12,902 nucleotides of DNA from Phycisphaerae bacterium (GTDB lineage Bacteria > Planctomycetota > Phycisphaerae > UBA1845 > Fen-1342). Below the pieces are notes generated by a model that was not told the DNA's origin, made no database searches, and was given only the letters and a program-made list of their open reading frames with translations. The stretch spans positions 1 to 12,902 of the forward strand of contig JALSRY010000370.1 in assembly GCA_026984555.1 (NCBI GenBank), in the 5' to 3' direction. Made by a program: the position numbers and the translations under genes. Numbering within the stretch: position 1 is the first letter of the stretch; every line of letters begins with the position of its first letter. This document shows, piece after piece, positions 5,856-12,040 of the stretch.

Positions 5856-6791
5856 ATGCGCGTACTGGTTGCCGGCTGTGCCGGGTTCATCGGCTACCAT
5901 CTTTCCGATCGGTTGCTGGGGGAAGGGCATGAGGTCATCGGGGTGGACGATCTGTCGAGTGGCCAGCGGGCCAACGCCGCCGACCTCGCCGCCCGAGGCG
6001 GTTTCACGTTCATCGAGCACAACATCGCCGAGCCGCTCGATGTCGGCGGTCCGCTCGATCGGGTCTACAACCTCGCCTGCCCCGCTTCGCCGGTGGATTT
6101 CGGCCCGCTGCGCCTGTCGATTCTGGCGGTCTGCTCGCGGGGCGTGTGGAACCTGCTCGATCTGTGTCGGGCGACCGGCGCCCGGTTGCTGCACACTTCC
6201 ACGAGCGAAGTCTACGGCGACCCGCAGGAGCACCCGCAACGCGAGACGTACTGGGGCCATGTCAACCCGATCGGTCCGCGCTGCTGCTACGACGAAGGCA
6301 AGCGTTTCGCCGAAGCGCTGATCACGAACTACACCGCGCAGCACGGCGTCGCGGCCCGCATCGCGCGCATTTTCAACACGTATGGTCCGCGGATGCGCAC
6401 CGACGACGGACGGATTCTGCCCACGTTCGTGACCCAGGCGTTCGCCGGCGAGCCGCTGACCGTGCATGGCGACGGGAGCCAGACGCGCAGTTTCTGTTAC
6501 GTCAGCGATATGGTCGAGGGGTTGCTGCGCCTGGCCGAAAGCGATGTGTGCGGGCCGGTCAACCTTGGCAACCCGGAAGAGATCTCGGTCCTGGAGTTTG
6601 CCCGCGAGGTGATCGCGTTGGCCGAGAGCACGAGCGAAATCCGCCACGTCGAACGCCCGCAGGACGATCCGCAGCTTCGCCGCCCGGACATCACGCGCGC
6701 CCGCGAGCTTCTGGGATGGGAGCCGCGCGTGCCGCGGTCCGAGGGATTGGCGAAGACCGTCGCGTGGTTCCGCGACCACCGGCCCGCGTGA
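5856..6791 (+). CDS. uxs: UXS-type UDP-glucuronate decarboxylase (NAD-dependent SDR)
   Basis: A 311-residue extended short-chain dehydrogenase that should convert UDP-glucuronate to UDP-xylose with retained NAD+. The Rossmann loop is AGCAGFIGYHL (6-16). UXS landmarks are YNLACPASP (71-79), the active-site block STSEVYGDPQEHPQ (115-128) with T116, S117 and E118, YWGHVNPIGPRCCYDEGKR (132-150) with the catalytic pair Y145 and K149, ARIFNTYGPRM, and VNLGNPEE followed by QDDPQLRRPDI and LGWEPRVP. The helix after CPASP (SILAVCSRGVWNLLDL) differs from the TNxxGTLNML usually seen in UXS and seems about two residues longer. GGAG lies 7 nt before the ATG. It is divergent from ugd, which supplies its substrate. 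A related sugar-nucleotide epimerase is the main alternative. Confidence 0.88.
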   Translation: MRVLVAGCAGFIGYHLSDRLLGEGHEVIGVDDLSSGQRANAADLAARGGFTFIEHNIAEPLDVGGPLDRVYNLACPASPVDFGPLRLSILAVCSRGVWNLLDLCRATGARLLHTSTSEVYGDPQEHPQRETYWGHVNPIGPRCCYDEGKRFAEALITNYTAQHGVAARIARIFNTYGPRMRTDDGRILPTFVTQAFAGEPLTVHGDGSQTRSFCYVSDMVEGLLRLAESDVCGPVNLGNPEEISVLEFAREVIALAESTSEIRHVERPQDDPQLRRPDITRARELLGWEPRVPRSEGLAKTVAWFRDHRPA

Positions 6792-6813
6792 ACGCGGAAC
6801 GAGTTCGGCCAGA

Positions 6814-6849
6814 GGCCTCCGGCGCCCGCGTTTCAAGCGCCGGGAGGCC
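6814..6849. terminator. Bidirectional terminator between uxs and the AraC gene
   Basis: GGCCTCCGGCGC (6814-6825) pairs with GCGCC and GGAGGCC (6837-6849) with one bulged G, giving a 12-bp stem and an 11-nt loop. It lies in the 90-bp gap between two convergent genes, starting 22 bp after the uxs stop and 33 bp from the AraC-gene stop. No T-tract follows on either strand. Its position makes a shared terminator the likeliest role. Confidence 0.6.
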
Positions 6850-6881
6850 GTCGCCGAGCGTGCAAATCGCGAACGAGCGCG

Positions 6882-7772
6882 TCAACCGGCGTGGGCCCGG
6901 CGGCGATAGCTCGACGGGGTGCGGCCGGTCACTCTCCGGAAGCACGTCGCGAGGTATTGGCTGGACCCGAACCCGCACTCGACCGCGATCTTCGAAAGAG
7001 GCAGGTCGGTTTCGGCGATCATGCGCGCCGCGACACTGACGCGATGGCGCACGTAGTAGTCGCCGGGAGCCAGGCCGGTTTCGGCCTTGAACCTGCGGTG
7101 GAAATGCGACACGCTCTGCCCGACCATTTCGGCGAGCTCGGGCACCGAGTAGGGTTCATCGACGCGGCTGGTCATCAGCTCGATCGCGGTTGCCACCACG
7201 GGCGAGTAGCCGCTGGTCTTGTCGGGCTGGTGGCTGAACTGGACGACCTCGACGAGCATCTGGAGCAGGAGCGTGCGGGCGCGGAGCGTGACGAGCCGGT
7301 CCGTGGCACGGTGGGCGTCGATGAGCTCGCCGATGATGCCGGCGATCCTCGGGGGGGCGGCGAACTTCCGTCGGGGCAGGTGCCAGAGGCTGTTGTGCAA
7401 GGCACGGGCCTCGTCGGCGGGCACGCCGAGGTAGCCGGCGGGCATGCGCTTGGGCAAATCGAGCAGCAGCCAGTATTGTTCGCTGGGGTGCCACACGTCG
7501 TCGATACCGCCGTGGACTTCATCGGGCCATGTGCAGAACACATGCCCGCCGGCGATGTCGTGTTTCTCATCACCAACCTGCCAGCGAACCGACCCGTTGG
7601 CGATGTAGAAGATTTCCATCGCGCCGGGGTGGCTGTGCGAAGTCAGCCGCTTGGCTGTGTGACATTCGTCGAAGCCGAGCATGATGAGTTCGCGAATGCC
7701 GGGAATGGGGCGGGTGATGTGAACGTCGACGTCCTGATACTCCGATTCGGCGATGGGCTTTTTGTGTCTCAT
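6882..7772 (-). CDS. AraC-family transcriptional regulator with cupin sensor domain
   Basis: A 296-residue cytosolic DNA-binding protein. The N-terminal half is a cupin-like AraC ligand-binding domain, with HSHPGAMEIFYI (H46, H48, E53) and a later PDEVHGG (H87) matching the usual cupin metal-ligand set, and GSVRWQVGDEKHDIAGGHV forming the beta-barrel. The C-terminal domain (about 190-292) carries the two helix-turn-helix units, YSVPELAEMVGQSVSHFHRRF and LSKIAVECGFGSSQYLATCF, followed by the standard TGRTPSSYRRR end. AraC proteins with a cupin sensor usually respond to a sugar or similar ligand; the ligand cannot be read here. The upstream region has GGGGG about 13 nt before the ATG and no strong Shine-Dalgarno. 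It is convergent with uxs, and no obvious target operon lies beside it apart from the nucleotide-sugar pair. Confidence 0.92.
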   Translation of the reverse strand: MRHKKPIAESEYQDVDVHITRPIPGIRELIMLGFDECHTAKRLTSHSHPGAMEIFYIANGSVRWQVGDEKHDIAGGHVFCTWPDEVHGGIDDVWHPSEQYWLLLDLPKRMPAGYLGVPADEARALHNSLWHLPRRKFAAPPRIAGIIGELIDAHRATDRLVTLRARTLLLQMLVEVVQFSHQPDKTSGYSPVVATAIELMTSRVDEPYSVPELAEMVGQSVSHFHRRFKAETGLAPGDYYVRHRVSVAARMIAETDLPLSKIAVECGFGSSQYLATCFRRVTGRTPSSYRRRAHAG

Positions 7773-7889
7773 GTTCGATATTCTACCCCCACGCGGCCAG
7801 AGTGGTCAACATCCCGCCGGCTCGCCGGGCGAACACCTTACGGTTGAGCGCGTTTCTACGAGGGTCGGCTCGCGAAACGGACATGGCAA

Positions 7890-7908
7890 CGGGCGCTAAT
7901 AGCGCCCG
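7890..7908 (-). terminator. Hairpin spanning the stop codon of the TPR-like gene
   Basis: CGGGCGCT (7890-7897) and AGCGCCCG (7901-7908) form a perfect 8-bp stem with a 3-nt loop. The TAG stop (7896-7898, minus strand) lies inside the hairpin, which therefore covers the last codons. There is no T-tract. It may terminate the transcript or protect its 3' end. Confidence 0.45.
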
Positions 7909-9023
7909 CCTGAAGAATACACCTTTTGCTCGAGTTTGGGCAACATCTCTCGGGCCTTGATCGCCTGTGGCGAGTCCGGGTATTGCTCGAGCAGGTCGTG
8001 GGTGATTCGCAAGGCTTCCTCGAAGCGGCGCTGCTTGATGCGCTCGCTGATCTCGTTTTCCATTTTCTTGCGCGCCTGGATTTCGGCGTTTTCCTGGAGC
8101 GTGGGCAGTTGGAGCCGGAGGGCCTGGGCCTCGGGCGACTGCGGGAACCGCTGGATGAGCGAAGTAGCCGCTGCCAGCGCCGTTTTCCATTCACGCTTGG
8201 TGGTGGCTTCCTGGGCCTGGGCCATGAGTTTGGCCCGTTGTTCGGCCTGGGCCTTGTTGCGCTCGGCGCGCAGCCGGTGGGCCAGCTCGTTGGCCTTGGC
8301 CGAGTCGGGATGACGCTCGAGCAGCTCGCGGATGACGTCGGCGACGCGGTCCCAGGCACCCAACGCGGTGAGATCCTTGATTTGTCGCTGGGCCGCCTCG
8401 ATATCGTGCGCTTCGACCTGGGCGCGCATCTGCTCGATCTGCTGTTCGAGCTTGTCCCATTCCTTGAAATGGGGAAAACGTTCGCGGGCCTGCTGAACAC
8501 GCCGCCGCGCTTCGATCCAGTTGTGCTCGCGCAGCAGCAACGGAACCTCGCGCATCAGCATGTCGAGGACGGCGTGACCTTGGGCATCGAGCCGCATGGC
8601 CCGCTGCTGCTCGTTGAGCAGGGAAATATCGCGCACCTCCCGCGTGAGCACGACCAGCTCTTCGAGCGCCTGGGAGATGTTCTGTTCGTATTCCGCCCGC
8701 GCGCTGCGCGAGCCGAACTGCGACCATTCCGAGGTGCGCTCGCCGCCGCTTTCCGCTGCGTTCTGAATCGCTCCCAGTCGGCGGATGAGCTCGCTGAGAG
8801 CCAGCAGAATCACGCCCGCGGCGATACCCCCGAGCATCGCCGCGAACACCCCCAACGCCGTGGGCAGTGCCAACGCGCCGGAGCGGCCGAGCACGACAAC
8901 CTCGTAGATGCACCAGATCGGTGCGGCGATGATCGCGAGCAAGCCGAAGATATCGAGCGCACCGCGGATCAGCCCCGTGCGACTCAGCCCTTCCCGCTCA
9001 TCGAACTCTGCATAATCTGCCAT
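7896..9023 (-). CDS. Two-TM membrane protein with coiled coil and TPR-like repeats
   Basis: A 375-residue protein of unknown function. Two hydrophobic helices are visible, about residues 21-44 (GALDIFGLLAIIAAPIWCIY) and 53-80, placing it in the inner membrane with both ends probably cytoplasmic. Residues about 105-150 are charged and helical and look like a coiled coil. The remainder has at least three TPR-like helical hairpins with the repeated ending LLExxPDSxxA: VIRELLERHPDSAKA, AATSLIQRFPQSPEA and ITHDLLEQYPDSPQA. An earlier degenerate unit is ARRRVQQARERFPHF. Such repeats bind protein partners. It ends in SSGGRY, and its stop lies inside a hairpin. It is downstream of the DNA methyltransferase gene by 134 bp on the same strand, and the AraC gene follows at 123 bp, so co-transcription is uncertain. 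No enzymatic motif is seen. Confidence 0.82.
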   Translation of the reverse strand: MADYAEFDEREGLSRTGLIRGALDIFGLLAIIAAPIWCIYEVVVLGRSGALALPTALGVFAAMLGGIAAGVILLALSELIRRLGAIQNAAESGGERTSEWSQFGSRSARAEYEQNISQALEELVVLTREVRDISLLNEQQRAMRLDAQGHAVLDMLMREVPLLLREHNWIEARRRVQQARERFPHFKEWDKLEQQIEQMRAQVEAHDIEAAQRQIKDLTALGAWDRVADVIRELLERHPDSAKANELAHRLRAERNKAQAEQRAKLMAQAQEATTKREWKTALAAATSLIQRFPQSPEAQALRLQLPTLQENAEIQARKKMENEISERIKQRRFEEALRITHDLLEQYPDSPQAIKAREMLPKLEQKVYSSGGRY

Positions 9024-9041
9024 GGACCGCCTGCCTCTGGG

Positions 9042-9068
9042 AATCAGGTAACGTCATTATTCCTGATT
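9042..9068. repeat. Inverted repeat upstream of the TPR-like gene
   Basis: AATCAGG (9042-9048) and CCTGATT (9062-9068) form 7-bp arms separated by 13 nt, just upstream of the ATG at 9023. The stretch is AT-rich compared with its surroundings, which fits a promoter/operator for the TPR-like gene or a terminator for the methyltransferase gene upstream. It cannot be decided from sequence. Confidence 0.35.
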
Positions 9069-9157
9069 ATCGGCAAAACGCAACCGAGCACGCACCCCGA
9101 AACACGCCGGATCGGCGGCGCATGGCGCTCGCCACCCGCGCGCAATTCGCATGGCGA

Positions 9158-10258
9158 TCAGATGTCCATCAGCAGGCCACTCTCCGCGGTCGGAATGCTC
9201 TGCTTGCGACCGCGGGTGCGCATCACCTTGCGCGTATAACGTTTGCCCTCCTCCTTGGCGTGGCTGCGAGCCTGAAAAGGCGTGTCGTTCGGGAGCTTGG
9301 GCAATTGGTTGGAGCCGTACAACTTGTCGAGCATGGCGGCGACGGCGTCCGCGTCGTAGTAGTCGCCTCCGGCGCGAGCGTTGAGGGCCCCGGCGATCAC
9401 GCGCAACGCAACCTGGTTGGGTCGCAGATTGGAGTAGATCACCTTGGTTTCGCGGTAGATTTGCTTGAGAAAATCGACGTGCAACGGAGGCCAACAATCG
9501 GCTTCGGGCCTGGAATCGCTTTCATCACGCACGCCCGCGAGGCGGTTTTCCGTCCGTTTCACGTATTCCGGCGAGAGGTCGATCCCGACATAGCGGCGAC
9601 CGAGCCGCTTCGCGACGGCGGCGGTCGTTCCGCTCCCGACGAACGGATCCAGCACGACATCGCCGCGGTTGCTGCTGGCCATGATGATTCGCGCCAGCAG
9701 GCTCTCGGGCAACTGGCAGCCGTGGTATCCGTCGCGTTCCTTGAACGTGCCGCACACACGCGGGAACTCGTCCCAGACGTCGTTGGGTACTCGTCCCTTG
9801 GGGCTGGCGCGCAGGTCCTGGTACTCCGTGTGCCGGCTGCTCGGGAAACGAAGCAGATGGTCGTTGAACACGAAATTCTTGGGGTGCTTCGTCAGGTAGA
9901 GGATGTGCGTGTGCGCTCGGGAGAACTTCGTGCGGGCGTTCTGCCCGAACGTGTAAGCCCAGATGATCCAGTTGCGCAGATGCAGGCCCAGCTTGATCGC
10001 CACCATCCGCAACTGGGCCGCGTAGTCGTCACCGATCGCGATGTAGAACGACCCCGTCGGCGATAGTACGCGCTGACACGCCGCCATCCACGCCTGACAC
10101 CAGGCGACATATTCGTCGGGCGGAAGATCATCGTCGTACGCGTCGTAAACGTACCCGATGTTGTACGGCGGGTCGGCAAACGCCAAATCGACGCACCCTT
10201 CGGGCCACGCAGCCAAGACTTCCAAACAGTCACCACAATATATGGTGTCAACTTTCAT
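9158..10258 (-). CDS. Solitary beta-class DNA methyltransferase (probably N6-adenine)
   Basis: A 366-residue SAM-dependent DNA methyltransferase. The catalytic motif IV, DPPYNIG (29-35), precedes the SAM-binding motif I, LDPFVGSGTT (203-212), which is the beta-class order (the N6/N4 family that includes CcrM). DPPY favours N6-adenine, although N4-cytosine cannot be excluded. It also has YCGDCLEVL at the N-terminus and RRYVGIDLSPEYV after motif I. The residues between the motifs (about 100-185) probably carry target recognition. Residues about 245-366 form a C-terminal extension with no motif I recognise, ending in a basic tail (GKRYTRKVMRTRGRKQS) likely to contact DNA. No restriction endonuclease is present within 3 kb on either side, so it looks like an orphan regulatory methyltransferase. 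The ATG at 10258 has AGGTGGG just upstream on the minus strand, at short spacing. Confidence 0.92.
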   Translation of the reverse strand: MKVDTIYCGDCLEVLAAWPEGCVDLAFADPPYNIGYVYDAYDDDLPPDEYVAWCQAWMAACQRVLSPTGSFYIAIGDDYAAQLRMVAIKLGLHLRNWIIWAYTFGQNARTKFSRAHTHILYLTKHPKNFVFNDHLLRFPSSRHTEYQDLRASPKGRVPNDVWDEFPRVCGTFKERDGYHGCQLPESLLARIIMASSNRGDVVLDPFVGSGTTAAVAKRLGRRYVGIDLSPEYVKRTENRLAGVRDESDSRPEADCWPPLHVDFLKQIYRETKVIYSNLRPNQVALRVIAGALNARAGGDYYDADAVAAMLDKLYGSNQLPKLPNDTPFQARSHAKEEGKRYTRKVMRTRGRKQSIPTAESGLLMDI

Positions 10259-10358
10259 ATCCCACCTACTACATCTCGTTGGTTTCCGTCGATTGTGTCA
10301 CGCAGCGGAGGAAAGTCAACCCGAAATCCCCGGCGGAACGACGGCACGGTGGCAGGGG

Positions 10359-10841
10359 TCAGCCGCCCAGGCGGGCGCGCTCCGGGCCGATTCGCCGCCA
10401 GTGGCTGCCTTCCCAATACACCTGCCCGCAATCCGGGCAGCGGAAAAACTCCTTCGCCCAGATGAGGCTTCGAGCGGGCACGACGTCCGCTACCTCCGCC
10501 CGCCGAACCAGCTCCAGCTCTCCGTTACACGCGGCACAGCGCGGCATGCGGGGCCGCACGTCGAGGTGACGCGTGACGTAGCGAACCTGCTCGCGCAGGC
10601 GCAGCCCGACCGGCAGCAACAAGCCGCGCAACGCCCCGGTGGTGAAGGCGCGGCGTTCGAACAGCTTGTGGTCGCTCGAGATAACGATGCGTCGTTCGGC
10701 GAGCGCGTGCTGGACGAGGTCGGCGTCGTCGATGCCGGGTGTGTAGGTCGTATCGACGCCAAAGATGCGCAGCCAGCGCGCCACGCCGCCACACATGGCG
10801 TCGCAGGCGATGCGCGGGTCAGCGGGTCGTTCGCCGTTCAT
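10359..10841 (-). CDS. Mut7-C RNase-domain (PIN-like) protein with zinc ribbon
   Basis: A 160-residue soluble protein. The N-terminal part matches the Mut7-C fold (PF01927): ACDAMCGGVARWLRIFGVDTTY (conserved Asp at residue 14, then the ARWLR helix), DADLVQHALAERRIVISSDHKL with Asp57, and a later GLLLPVGLRLREQVRYV segment. The C-terminal part is a zinc ribbon, RCAAC (C102, C105) and RCPDCGQVYWEGSHW (C135, C138). The family is predicted to be a PIN-like RNase from its distant similarity to exonuclease Mut-7, with no defined bacterial substrate to my knowledge. The frame is open upstream as far as 11399, but the ATG at 10841 is chosen because family similarity begins there and the upstream part overlaps the divergent lipoprotein gene. 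No Shine-Dalgarno is visible, so translation may be leaderless or weak. It is divergent from the DUF1571 gene. Confidence 0.85.
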   Translation of the reverse strand: MNGERPADPRIACDAMCGGVARWLRIFGVDTTYTPGIDDADLVQHALAERRIVISSDHKLFERRAFTTGALRGLLLPVGLRLREQVRYVTRHLDVRPRMPRCAACNGELELVRRAEVADVVPARSLIWAKEFFRCPDCGQVYWEGSHWRRIGPERARLGG

Positions 10842-10849
10842 GATCGTAT

Positions 10850-10881
10850 TGTACGCGGAAAAAGCGCACGCCCGGCGTACA
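10850..10881. repeat. Inverted repeat beside the Mut7-C start
   Basis: TGTACGC (10850-10856) and GCGTACA (10875-10881) are perfect 7-bp arms 18 nt apart, ending 8 nt before the Mut7-C start codon. The arrangement fits an operator for a dimeric regulator, but it is short enough to arise by chance. Confidence 0.3.
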
Positions 10882-11174
10882 CTCGATGTTCGCGCGTGGC
10901 AGCGGCCTTGTGCGGTGCGCCGGCGCGACTTTTCGGGTTGGGACGGGGCGCCCGGTGGCGTTGTCCACGAAACACGAGCGGCTGAGACGCGCCGGCGGGC
11001 ATGGATCCGGGGTCTTGACGCCGTTGCCACCTGTCGGGAAAACGGGGACGGTCGCGGTAGGAGGCGACCTGGTGGCACGCGTCGGGCGGGACCGGCGGCG
11101 TGACGGGGAACCGGCGGACAGCGGAGGCTTGGGCGTGCGAACGGACTGGTACGTTGGTTCGAGACGGACTTTCC

Positions 11175-11180
11175 GGAGGG
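11175..11180 (+). promoter_or_regulatory. Ribosome binding site fixing the DUF1571 start
   Basis: GGAGGG lies 5 nt before the GTG at 11186. The alternative ATG at 11219 has GGAGG directly against it, with no spacer. The 10886 start would place 100 residues before the signal peptide. Confidence 0.75.
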
Positions 11181-11185
11181 CCGAT

Positions 11186-12040
11186 GTGCGTGTCGCGGGT
11201 GGTCGCATCGGGCGGAGGATGGTCGGCGTGGTGGTATTGGCCGCCGGCTCTGTGCTGGCAGGCTGCGCGGCGCCCGGGGCGGCGCGACCGCTGGACCGGA
11301 TCCCCACCACGCAACCCCAATCGCTGCCCAGCGACGCCGAGCAGTTGCGGAGCGATCCGCTGGCGTACCTGCGGGGGGTGGGTCGCCGGTGCGCGGCACT
11401 TGCGCAGTACACGCTGACGTTCACGCGCCAGGAACGGCGCGGGTTGGGGTTGTTCAAGACGATGCACGAGCCGGAGCGGATCGCTTGCCGTTTTCGGCGA
11501 CAACCGTTCAGCGTGTACATGAAATGGCTGGACCCGGACGTGAAGTATGGCGAGTCGGTGTACGTGGCGGGTGTGGCGGACGACAAGGTGCGGTTCGTGC
11601 CCCGGCACGGTTTGTTCGGCCTGCCACCGACGATCACGCGGGTTGATTTGCAAACGCCAGTGACGTGGGGCGAGGCGCGGTACCCGCTGACCGATTTCGG
11701 GCTCGAGCGGATGATGGCGCGGACGCTGGCGACGCTCGACCGGGCCGCCGGTCACGTGCGCATTCGGTACCTGGGGTTGGCTCGCGTGCCGCAGCGGCAG
11801 CGGTGGGCACATGCCCTGCGTTTCGAGTTCGACGAGGGGATCGTGTCCACGCCGCTGCGTGAGCTGTACATCGACCCGCAGACCCGCCTGCCGATATGCA
11901 CGCGGCTGTTTCGTTCGTCGGGAGCGCTGGAAGCGGCGTATTGGTGGGAAGACGTGGACACCCACGTCCACCTGACGGACGGTGATTTCCTGCTCGCGGC
12001 GGAACGCGCCCGGCGCGGAAGCACGGGGAGCAAGCCATGA
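11186..12040 (+). CDS. DUF1571 family lipoprotein
   Basis: A 284-residue secreted lipoprotein. From the GTG at 11186 the signal peptide has a basic start (VRVAGGRIGRR), a hydrophobic core (MVGVVVLAAGSV) and the lipobox LAGC with the lipidated Cys at residue 27. The mature part matches DUF1571, a family common in planctomycetes: YTLTFTRQERRGLGLFKTMHE, then PFSVYMKWLDPD, GESVYVAG, RVDLQTPVTW, and near the C-terminus PLRELYIDPQTRLPICTRLF. The alternating beta pattern with a PxxVYMKW strand and a YIDPQTRLP turn recalls LolA/LolB-like lipoprotein-handling folds; that is my inference, not a family fact. Function is unknown. Its stop overlaps the ribD start (ATGA), so the two are translationally coupled. 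Confidence 0.85.
   Translation: MRVAGGRIGRRMVGVVVLAAGSVLAGCAAPGAARPLDRIPTTQPQSLPSDAEQLRSDPLAYLRGVGRRCAALAQYTLTFTRQERRGLGLFKTMHEPERIACRFRRQPFSVYMKWLDPDVKYGESVYVAGVADDKVRFVPRHGLFGLPPTITRVDLQTPVTWGEARYPLTDFGLERMMARTLATLDRAAGHVRIRYLGLARVPQRQRWAHALRFEFDEGIVSTPLRELYIDPQTRLPICTRLFRSSGALEAAYWWEDVDTHVHLTDGDFLLAAERARRGSTGSKP

Larger units (their letters stand above)
10842..11185. other. 344-bp divergent intergenic region
   Basis: This gap separates the Mut7-C gene (minus) and the DUF1571 lipoprotein gene (plus), so it should hold both promoters. TTGACG at 11015-11020 resembles a -35 but has no TATAAT-like hexamer 17 bp further on. TACAAT on the minus strand (10853-10848) lies 6 nt before the Mut7-C ATG and could be a -10 only if that gene is leaderless. 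No RNA gene is recognisable. The region is open in several frames because of its GC content; I found no ribosome binding site or family similarity for any of them. Confidence 0.6.

Noticed and set aside
4500-6836. Very long open frame (778 codons) on the minus strand spanning ugd and uxs
   Set aside because: It runs out of frame through ugd and antisense through uxs, both with full family motifs. Its product is Arg/Pro/Gly-rich with no recognisable domain, a by-product of high GC content.
7926-9239. 437-codon open frame on the plus strand
   Set aside because: It lies opposite the TPR-like protein gene and shows only low-complexity composition.
6882-10841. A multi-gene defence island around the DNA methyltransferase
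   Set aside because: No endonuclease, helicase, ATPase, NTPase or toxin motif is present in the neighbours. The AraC and TPR-like genes have spacings over 100 bp, and the Mut7-C fold alone is not enough to support the idea.
10886-11185. 100-residue N-terminal extension of the DUF1571 protein
   Set aside because: A signal peptide with lipobox must be N-terminal, and GGAGGG supports the GTG at 11186.
10842-11399. Upstream extension of the Mut7-C open frame on the minus strand
   Set aside because: It overlaps the lipoprotein gene and its composition is Arg/Pro/Ser-rich without family similarity.
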